64,000 bases of DNA from Vitellaria paradoxa (Eukaryota; Streptophyta; Magnoliopsida; Ericales; Sapotaceae), in the NCBI GenBank assembly GCA_019916065.1, contig CM034233.1, positions 44,952,173-45,016,172 of the forward strand, written 5' to 3'. This document shows positions 57,865 to 64,000 of the stretch, one piece after another. Each line of letters begins with the position of its first letter. The stretch's first letter is position 1. The notes beneath the pieces are model-generated. The model saw only the letters and a program-made list of their open reading frames with translations, had not been told where the DNA came from and ran no database searches. The translations under genes and the position numbers were made by a program.

Positions 57865-58067
57865 TCAATTGCTCCCGTACATCTTGATCACCATTTCTCT
57901 GCTTGCCTGGAATGTTCTAGAAGTTCGCTTATGTTGATCGGCAAGGTGCTTATATTTAACCTCATCTTCAATTCGTCTCTGGTACTCCAGAGTTCTTCAA
58001 GCTTTCTTTCCTCTGCCTCAAGTTCAATTTTATGTCTAAATTCCTCCGCGTCTTGTTTCAAGGCATC
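57865..58067 (-). pseudogene. Captured host gene fragment, UCH-related (DUF627/DUF629) coiled-coil region
   Basis: The minus strand reads DALKQDAEEFRHKIELEAEE and RKLEE. After a one-base frame change it reads EYQRRIEDEVKYKHLADQHK, RTSRTFQASREM and on to a stop at 57865. The highly charged LEAEERKLEE...EYQRRIE pattern is one I associate with plant ubiquitin carboxyl-terminal hydrolase-related proteins (DUF627/DUF629). It lies inside a CACTA element without transposase, as expected for a Pack-CACTA that picked up part of a host gene. Only about 65 residues are visible and one frameshift breaks them. The GC-rich stretch next to it (58080-58215) may belong to the same capture. The family name is from memory and needs a search. 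Confidence 0.5.
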
Positions 58068-58259
58068 ACCATTGGAGGATTTTCATTAGAGCAGCGACGG
58101 CAGCTTGGCAACGAGAAGCAACGATTAGAGCAGCGTGAGCATCAGTAGTGGCTACAGCGGAGGTAGCGTTGACGTGCTGATGTGCCCATGGCGGCTATGA
58201 GGCACTGGCCGCGGCGTTTCTAAATTTGGAATTTTAGAGGAAGGCACAGATCATGAAAG

Positions 58260-59580
58260 AGAAGGCGTAGGGCTTGGGGCTATTGTGTTTAATTTCCATT
58301 TCAAAATTTTAATTCATAGTATTAATTAAAATTTTAATAAGTACTCATAAAATTTTATTTATGTAATAATAAAACTTGTCATAGTATATGTTTTAGCAAT
58401 GAGAATTAAAATTTATATTACTTATTTTTTTAAATTAATTAAATTAAATTAATTTTTAATTATATTATTTATTAAAAATAATTTTAATTTAATAAAATAT
58501 TTGAATAAGAAAATTTATTTTAACCTGATGCAACAAAATGTTAAAATTGATAAAATATTTATAAAAAAAAAGGTAAAAACACCTTTTTTAAGTTTTTATT
58601 TTTTTTGGAAACAAAAATAAATTTAAAAAATACATTTTTGTTGCTTATTTTCAAAAATCTATAAATATAAAAAGAAAAAACAGTAAATATTAATATTACT
58701 AAATGTGACCTTAATAATTATTTGTAAAATTTTATCTATATGATAATAAAATTTGTTACTAAATATTTTCAGTTAGGAAAAATAAAATTTGTCACAGCAA
58801 AAAACTTTAATTCTGCCAAACTAATAAATTTTCTTGGCGCCAATTTTTTTTTTTTTAACTTTTAGTGATGAGATTAAGTGGCAATAAAATAATTTTGTCA
58901 CTGAATGTTAATATTTTAGTGACAATAAAAATTTTTATCACTAAATATTAACATTTTAGTGACAATTTGTATTACTTGTCACAAAAATAATCTTAAAATA
59001 TGTTTTCAGTGAGTGACAAAAGAAAAATATTGCCACTAAATACCATTTATTTATGACAATTTTTTTTATTGTCACTAAAAACTTGTCAACGTGATCCAAT
59101 TTTCTTGTTGTAAAAAAAAAGGAGCAAAAATATATATACTTTTTAAAGTTTTCATTCTTTTGGAAATAACAAAAAAAAAGATTCAACAAATATATTTTTG
59201 TTGCTTATTTTCAAAAATCTGTAAATATAAAAAGAAAAATAGTAAATATAAATATTACTAGTGACAAAATTCAATGACAAAAAAATAAAATTTATCACAA
59301 TAAAAAACTTTAAATCCGCAAAAACAATAAATTTTTTGGCACCAGTATTTTTAGAACTTTTAATGACGAGATTTAGTGACAATAAAATAACTTTGTCACT
59401 GAATATTAATATTTCAGTGACAATAAAATATTTTTGTCACTGAATATTAATGTTTTAGTGACAATTTATGTTGCTTGTCACAAAAACAATCTTAAAATGT
59501 GTTTTCAGTGACAACAAAAAAATATTGTCACTAAATATCATATATTTATAACAATATTTTTTATTGTCACTGTAATTCAC
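58260..59580. repeat. Right AT-rich part and subterminal array of the CACTA element
   Basis: After AT-rich sequence, an array of tagtgacaat / ttgtcactgaat words runs from about 58780 to 59580. It includes an internal near-duplication: about 58840-59090 resembles 59330-59575 (ttggcgccaa/ttggcacca, then agtgacaataaaat words). The ORFs here are repeat readings. Confidence 0.75.
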
Positions 59581-61082
59581 TTTTCTTGTAGTGCAGGTCA
59601 CTTTTCCTGTCTTTGTTTAGTTTGACCTCCTACCTTAGATTTATGAAAGTATTGGTAATTTATTTTTATATGAAACTTTTAATTGATTAATTACATGGAT
59701 TTTAAGAGGGAAATGAGCTTTTAAAAGTGATTAAGGAGTGTTTAACTTAAGCTTATGGGATTTAACTTGAAAGGGCAAGTGAAAGTCATCTTGAATTGCA
59801 TGACTTGAAATATTACTTTGAGGTATGAGTCTTAATCGAATAGAATTGTGAATATGCCTTGTTGTAAACTTAATGTTAAAGTATATGAACTTGTGATTGA
59901 TTAAATGAAATGTGACTTGACAAAAGGGAACTCATGTTCATAGTATTGAAAAATGTTGAATGTTTAATGATGTTTGATCAATGTTGTTATGTGATGAATC
60001 ATGGGATAAACTGAAATGTGGAAATGTGTTGTCGGAAAGTATATGAGGTTGAATGTGAACCTATGAATGATGAAATGTTATGTGATGAACGATTGGTTGT
60101 ATGTGCCGGGGGTCGTGGTGGGGTGCGGAAATAGGAAGGGTTTAGAGAGTACCCTCGGGTTGAGAGTCCCGGAACCTGCGCAGGGTTTGGTGTCAATGCT
60201 AGTGGGTTAATAGCCCACAACATTGTTTGTGTTTTGGCTCCTCGTGGCCCTGGATGACAATCCTAAACGACGATGTCGGTTTATCGTTTCTGTTGGGTAT
60301 TGGCCCATAAAAGACGATAGTGTGTATGCACCCATCCCCCGATGATTTGTTTGGTTGTGGGTGTGCTATGTGATGATGAATGCATGATGATGTGAATACG
60401 TTTACTTTCTTGAATATTATTCAAATGATAAAGTGGTGTTGAATTGTGAATGGAATTGGATTTTGAATTGCAATACATAAACATTAACCAAAATTTAAAA
60501 TCTTAAACTTTGGCATTGTTGAATGAACATATATTTCCACTTATTTTGGCATGGCTATGTTAATGAAATGTCATGACTCTAGAAAATGTTAAAATGGATA
60601 ACCTTACTTGAGATGCATTGCATGGTTAGATTGCATACCATATATGTTTGCTTGAGACATCATGGGCACAAGTGGACCCGTGCTCACGTCCCTACAGATT
60701 TTGATGCAAGTATAGGCAATAACAATCAGGTGGGCTAATGGTGTTGGACTAGGAGGTTATGCATGAGCCTAACTAAGCTTAGCAAAGCTCTTGGTCATCT
60801 AGTTTAAATATCTTTTTTTGGAATTGTAATATTGTGCACTTTTAAACTTTTTTTTTTAATCTGGTTGTAATGGCCTTAAGGCCTAAGTTATGTAAGTTGG
60901 GAATGGTGTATAGAGTATGTGACCTGGCAATAGTCAAGGTTAAACTTATATTATTCTATTTTATATCTTGGGCTCACTAGCTTACGTTGCGTTGCTCTGA
61001 ACATGGGGATTGGTTATGTTAGTTCATGTTGTGTGTGTTTATCACTTACCCCTCGGGTCACGAGATCCGGGGCGTGACAAGT

Positions 61083-61094
61083 TGGTATCAGAGC
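61083..61094 (+). other. Primer-binding site of chromovirus 2 (initiator tRNA-Met)
   Basis: The sequence tggtatcagagc is an exact match to the tRNA-Met complementary sequence, three bases after the LTR end. Confidence 0.95.
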
Positions 61095-61208
61095 ACTAGG
61101 CTAGAATACCTAGGGACATAGGAAGTCTTGCATCTCATATTGCATGCTTGAATGTATTATAACTGTAATTTGACCTTAGAATCTAACTTGTCTTGTCTCA
61201 AATTTTAG

Positions 61209-61805
61209 ATCAGGTTAGAAAAAGGGGAGAGCAGTGGTACTAAAACCCAGTCAGTGGAAGAAGAGATAGTGTGGCCTAGTGATAATATCTTTACCCAAGT
61301 GGCAACTGAAGGCTTAGCTGAGGCTCAGCCCCAGAATGTGATAAGGAATGTAGAAGAGATAAGCAGGGTGCCAGCAACTTTAGGTCATCAAATGGTACCC
61401 TACTATGGGGTGCCATACCCAGTTCCATATCCAACACCTTATCCATATCAAAGTGTGATGCCTTATCAGATGCCTGTTCAGTACCAGTCTACCTACCCGG
61501 TGATGCTAGTACAGAATGTAACTGTGATTGTACCTACCCTTTTAGCAAATCTAACCATGACACCAGATGCAATGACAGAACCCAATCCAGGCAGTCAGAA
61601 TGTCAATCCACAGGAGGCTAGCACTAATGTTAGGGAAATGGGTGGAAGCTCTAGTAGTGAGGAAGATCATTTGCGGGGGGTATGTGCAAGCTGTCGTAGG
61701 TGGGGATGGATATGTTATTGGTGCCCTAAGCAATGTATCAAGTGTTGTACTTATTGTGGTAGAAGGAGGCATACTCGTAGCTCTTGCCCATGTCATAGGA
61801 TTTGA
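61209..61805 (+). CDS. Extra ORF between primer site and gag of chromovirus 2, with CCHC zinc knuckle
   Basis: The frame is open from 61209 to the TGA at 61803-61805. The first in-frame ATG is only at 61392, and a GTG is at 61254. It opens directly after a possible splice acceptor (ttttag, 61203-61208), so it may be an exon rather than a self-contained gene. Order: acidic N-terminus; a Pro/Tyr repeat (YGVPYPVPYPTPYPYQ); a Ser/Glu stretch (GGSSSSEEDH); then a Cys-rich end, CASCRRWGWICYWC followed by CTYCGRRRHTRSSC. The latter is a complete C-x2-C-x4-H-x4-C zinc knuckle. It is unbroken while neighbouring gag has a stop. A nucleic-acid-binding accessory protein is plausible. I do not recognise the family. 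Confidence 0.55.
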   Translation: MRLEKGESSGTKTQSVEEEIVWPSDNIFTQVATEGLAEAQPQNVIRNVEEISRVPATLGHQMVPYYGVPYPVPYPTPYPYQSVMPYQMPVQYQSTYPVMLVQNVTVIVPTLLANLTMTPDAMTEPNPGSQNVNPQEASTNVREMGGSSSSEEDHLRGVCASCRRWGWICYWCPKQCIKCCTYCGRRRHTRSSCPCHRI

Positions 61806-61808
61806 GAT

Positions 61809-62104
61809 GTAAGTATGTAAAGGAAAAATTTTGGAAGGATAATTCCCTTGGTGGTAGTCAGAATGGTTGATAGTCTAAGGATTTATGTTATGTTATGTAC
61901 TCTTTTAATTTTAGACAGTAGAGTAACCTGAGATCTAGTAATGTTGGAATTTCTGTGGTAGTACTAATGGAAGTAAGATGTTGTTATGTTGAACCCTTAA
62001 GAATGTATTAAACTGTTGTATTGTTATTATAAGGTGAAGTTATGCTCTATCATAATCCTAGATATTGATTTAATATTGTTATTTTATGCTTTGATATACT
62101 TTAG
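61809..62104 (+). other. Intron-like stretch between the extra ORF and gag
   Basis: It begins gtaagtatgt (a strong donor) and ends atatactttag (an acceptor), 296 bp long, T-rich and without ORF, just before the gag ATG at 62110. A second possible acceptor, ttttag, lies at 61203-61208 before the extra ORF. Splicing is inferred. Confidence 0.4.
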
Positions 62105-62109
62105 ATAAA

Positions 62110-62354
62110 ATGCCGCCGCGTGAAATGGGAGTCAGAGGCTGAGGCCGAGGAAATGGTCAAGGTAGAGGAAGGGAACGTGTGCCTGTTCAGCAAGAACAAG
62201 AAGCACATCAAAGTGCAATGGCTGAGGCACCACCTATTGCACAACAGGATGACTTAAGAGAGGAGGAGGTGCAGTCGAGGGCACCACTGTTCTCTAATTT
62301 GGTAGTGGCTCACTATCAAGTATAAGAGGTCAGTTGAGTTTAGTCTAGGTGAGT
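62110..62354 (+). pseudogene. Chromovirus 2 gag, N-terminus
   Basis: ATG 62110 reads MPPREMGVRG, then TGA (62140), then GRGNGQGRGRERVPVQQEQE and an acidic Gln/Glu-rich stretch, ending where Athila D is inserted. The Arg/Gly-rich start is typical of Tekay/Del gag proteins. The early stop is a single change. Confidence 0.7.
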
Positions 62355-63862
62355 TGATTACACTTGAAAAGTGTAATTACAAACTCCCTAACTCAACACT
62401 TACTCATGCATTAAAATAAGTAAAGTTGAAGTTTTAGTGTTATTGTGTTACTTATACTTTTATTATTTTATTTGTAGGAAAAAGGGCAAGGATGTCGAAG
62501 TTTATAGCTATGGAGAGGGCCAAGAAGACAAAGAAATAGTCATGGTTCGAACCCCATCTTCAATGGAAAAGACTAGCCCAAAGACCCAACCAAGAGAATG
62601 AAAGAAAGCAATGAAGGAGAAACTAGACGGTCCCCACTGTCACTCAGACGGTCGGGACCACAGAAAGTATAAAACTTCGTCCCGACCCCCTCTCCAGACG
62701 GTCGGGACCACCCATGATTTACAATAGCCGCGTGAAAGCTCCTCTTCTAGGGTTTCTTGGCATCTTTATAAGGACCCATTGCACGGCCATGAAGGGGGGG
62801 ATGCCTCCTTTGAAGATTACTACACTTTAGATTGAGAGTTAGATTAGGTTTTGATTAATTTTAGAGTGATTTGTACACTTGGACGTGTGGATTTATGGAG
62901 GTTTTTGGAGTTTTCATCATTGTCTTCGCATTACTAGTTCATCTTCTCTTTTACATTCGAGTTACATTGTAAGTTACACTTCGATTTACTTTGATTTATT
63001 TCGTTTTACTTCGCAATATAATGTTTTGCTTGTTTCGATTCCTTTTTTGCATGATGGATTGTGCTTTTATTGTTTTTGTGATGTTTAAAGTAGTTTTAGC
63101 GTAAAACCCTAGTTCTTGATTCAACGAATCAAGAATGGGTAGTTCACGAAAAACCCTGGGGTGTTAGTAGACCCTTCGCATGGGTTGTGAGAGCTCATGC
63201 GTAAGGATCTACCATGTTAAAATCTATTTTCAACTTGTTTCGAAAACATTCGAAACCGAAAATCTTTAACCACACTCGTTTGAAGTCACTGGTATGGGTT
63301 TTCGAATATAACCGTTTACATACTTTCGAATAAGGTTAAAAATAGGTTTCAAATTCATTTCTAGTTTCGTTTGTTTGAAAAACTTTTGGAAACAAAGGTC
63401 TTTAACCATATCCGCTTGAGATCACTGGTACTGACCTTTGATTACAATATTCTTAACACTTTTCTAATTAAACCCTAATCTAGATTTGAATAAAAACATC
63501 CCAAGGTAAAGTAGTGAACTACTCGGACTTGAAAGTTGGATCAAGAGCCTTTTTAGTATTGTGCTTGTTATTTAATTTAATTTATGAGTTGATTTATTTG
63601 CTTTAGAATTTAGAGTAGATGCTTTGTTTGCATTTTAAAATTAACTTGAATTTCTTTCATTTAGAATCTAAAACAAAAGTTTGAGTTGCTAAAAAATTAG
63701 TTTAAATTAATTTAGGTTCACCTACTAACTAAGAGAACAAGTCTAGAACTTTTAACAAAGCCCTTCCTGTGAATTCGACCTCGGTACTCACCGAGTTTTA
63801 AAACTACGACTGCCCTCTTGCACTTGAGAGGTAGAACCCGAAACACTTTTTAGGGTCGGTCA
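62355..63862 (+). repeat. 5' LTR of Athila D
   Basis: It is 1.51 kb, starting tgattacacttgaaaagtgt and ending agggtcggtca. A TATA box (tttataa) is at 62765-62771. Upstream (62537-62718) is a cluster of cagacggtcgggaccac, cgtcccgacccc and ggttcgaacccc words. Downstream there are repeated segments around ttcgaaaac...ggtatggg / ggtactg (63235-63440). The ORF at 62879 is chance. Confidence 0.9.
62537..62718 (+). promoter_or_regulatory. GGTCGGGACC palindrome-like cluster in LTR of Athila D
   Basis: The words cagacggtcgggaccac (twice), cagacggtcccc and cgtcccgacccc lie 50-230 bases upstream of the TATA box. This is a variant of the GTCCGGAC word used by elements A, B and E, in the same place. Confidence 0.6.
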
Positions 63863-63868
63863 AGTTTT

Positions 63869-63886
63869 TGGCGCCGTTGCCGGGGA
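63869..63886 (+). other. Primer-binding site of Athila D (tRNA-Asp, perfect)
   Basis: The sequence tggcgccgttgccgggga is an 18-base perfect complement of the plant tRNA-Asp 3' end. Confidence 0.95.
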
Positions 63887-64000
63887 AGGCAACTAAGCAC
63901 TAGACTTGGGAGTTAGGAGGAGTTCACTTGAGAAATTAGGTGAATTTTTCTTTTTTCCATCTCTTTATTAGTAGTTTTCTTTCTTTTGCATTACAACATA
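63887..64000 (+). other. RNA leader of Athila D
   Basis: The leader aggcaactaagcactagact and the following sequence match the leader of element C (5700-5811, minus strand). No gene starts before the window ends. Confidence 0.7.

Larger units (their letters stand above)
54825..59593. mobile_element. CACTA (En/Spm) DNA transposon, non-autonomous, 4.77 kb
   Basis: The terminal inverted repeats are cactacaagaaaatgtg at 54825 and its reverse counterpart cacttttcttgtagtg ending at 59593, the hallmark CACTA ends. The flanking 3 bp are tag (54822-54824) and cag (59594-59596), a TSD differing by one transition. Both ends carry subterminal arrays of gtgacaa / ttgtcactaaaa words, the kind of sites bound by CACTA transposases. 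I see no transposase. The interior is AT-rich, with a probable captured host gene fragment near 58000. It inserted in the chromovirus LTR. Confidence 0.9.
53777..61079 (+). repeat. 5' LTR of chromovirus 2, split by a CACTA transposon
   Basis: Without the CACTA insertion the LTR is about 2.53 kb (53777-54824 plus 59597-61079). A TATA box (tttataagg) is near 54089-54097. A cluster of gggcgcccgagg, aggcgcccatgg and ggcaccccac words is upstream of it (53943-54030), and a second cluster lies at 54764-54815. The 3' part is TG/AT-rich with short chance ORFs. Confidence 0.8.
53777..62354 (+). mobile_element. Tekay-like chromovirus 2: 5' LTR, primer site, extra ORF, gag start
   Basis: The LTR has TG...CA ends (tgtaatatcccaaattttc ... 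cggggcgtgaca) and is followed by an intact tRNA-Met primer site. An extra ORF and a gag starting MPPREMGVRG (62110) come next. Athila D interrupts gag at 62355. The rest is outside the window. The five bases before the LTR are ttcaa; the matching TSD copy is outside the window. Confidence 0.8.
62355..64000 (+). mobile_element. Athila-type retrotransposon D, 5' end (continues beyond window)
   Basis: It comprises an LTR (62355-63862), an exact tRNA-Asp primer site and the start of a leader. It inserted in chromovirus 2 gag; the preceding five bases, tgagt, would be the TSD. Its primer site is perfect and the LTR edges are canonical, so it may be young. Confidence 0.9.

Noticed and set aside
59261..59443. 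ORFs in the right end of the CACTA element
   Set aside because: Readings of the subterminal TTGTCACT repeats.
1..64000. Intact host protein-coding gene
   Set aside because: Every long reading frame with recognisable sequence belongs to a transposable element, the pararetrovirus or a captured or plastid fragment.

Overview
The window looks like repeat-rich, AT-rich nuclear heterochromatin of a flowering plant, probably a eudicot. I found no intact host gene. Almost every stretch belongs to a transposable element, an integrated plant pararetrovirus, a tandem repeat or a plastid-DNA insertion. Several elements are inserted inside others, and junctions and target-site duplications allow part of the order to be read. 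The plant origin is supported by Athila elements primed by tRNA-Asp, Tekay-type chromoviruses, a CACTA transposon, a Caulimoviridae copy, and plastid trnR-UCU next to atpA.

Layout. 1-1402: 590-bp GC-rich tandem repeat. 1403-15490: a decayed Tekay-type chromovirus on the + strand (RT pieces, RNase H, integrase, chromodomain-like tail, 3' LTR at 13127). It is split by a long LTR family, here called X (1557-10287), and by a plastid insertion (about 10467-11340). Inside X lie a younger solo X LTR (1815-4661, TSD TCAAT) and a minus-strand Athila fragment C (4990-7910). 15491-36458: the repeat-rich 3' untranslated region of a Tat/Ogre-like element. It is interrupted by a complete minus-strand Athila (A, 15668-29138, TSD CTAAG) and by an endogenous pararetrovirus (29708-35311). 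It ends at an X LTR (36459-40589). 40590-51317: another X LTR split by Athila B (41798-49940, minus strand, 3'-truncated). 51318-53776: an Athila LTR scrap and Athila E (LTR plus gag start). 53777-62354: a second chromovirus, with a CACTA transposon (54825-59593) inside its 5' LTR and an unusual extra ORF before gag. 62355-64000: a + strand Athila (D) inserted in that gag; it runs off the window.

No element here looks able to act. Athila A and B carry stops, frameshifts and lost catalytic residues, mostly G-to-A or C-to-T changes as expected for methylated DNA. The pararetrovirus is rearranged and full of stops. The most interesting signals are: (i) LTRs of unrelated families that each carry a cluster of one short GC palindrome just upstream of the TATA box, a word that in the Athila elements also recurs in the RNA leader and the 3' internal region; (ii) a Pro/Tyr-rich ORF with a CCHC zinc knuckle between primer site and gag of the second chromovirus, flanked by intron-like signals; (iii) an acidic ORF with a strongly hydrophobic tail in Athila A; (iv) a probable captured host gene fragment in the CACTA element; (v) a perfect 9-bp-arm palindrome at the outer edge of five Athila LTRs.
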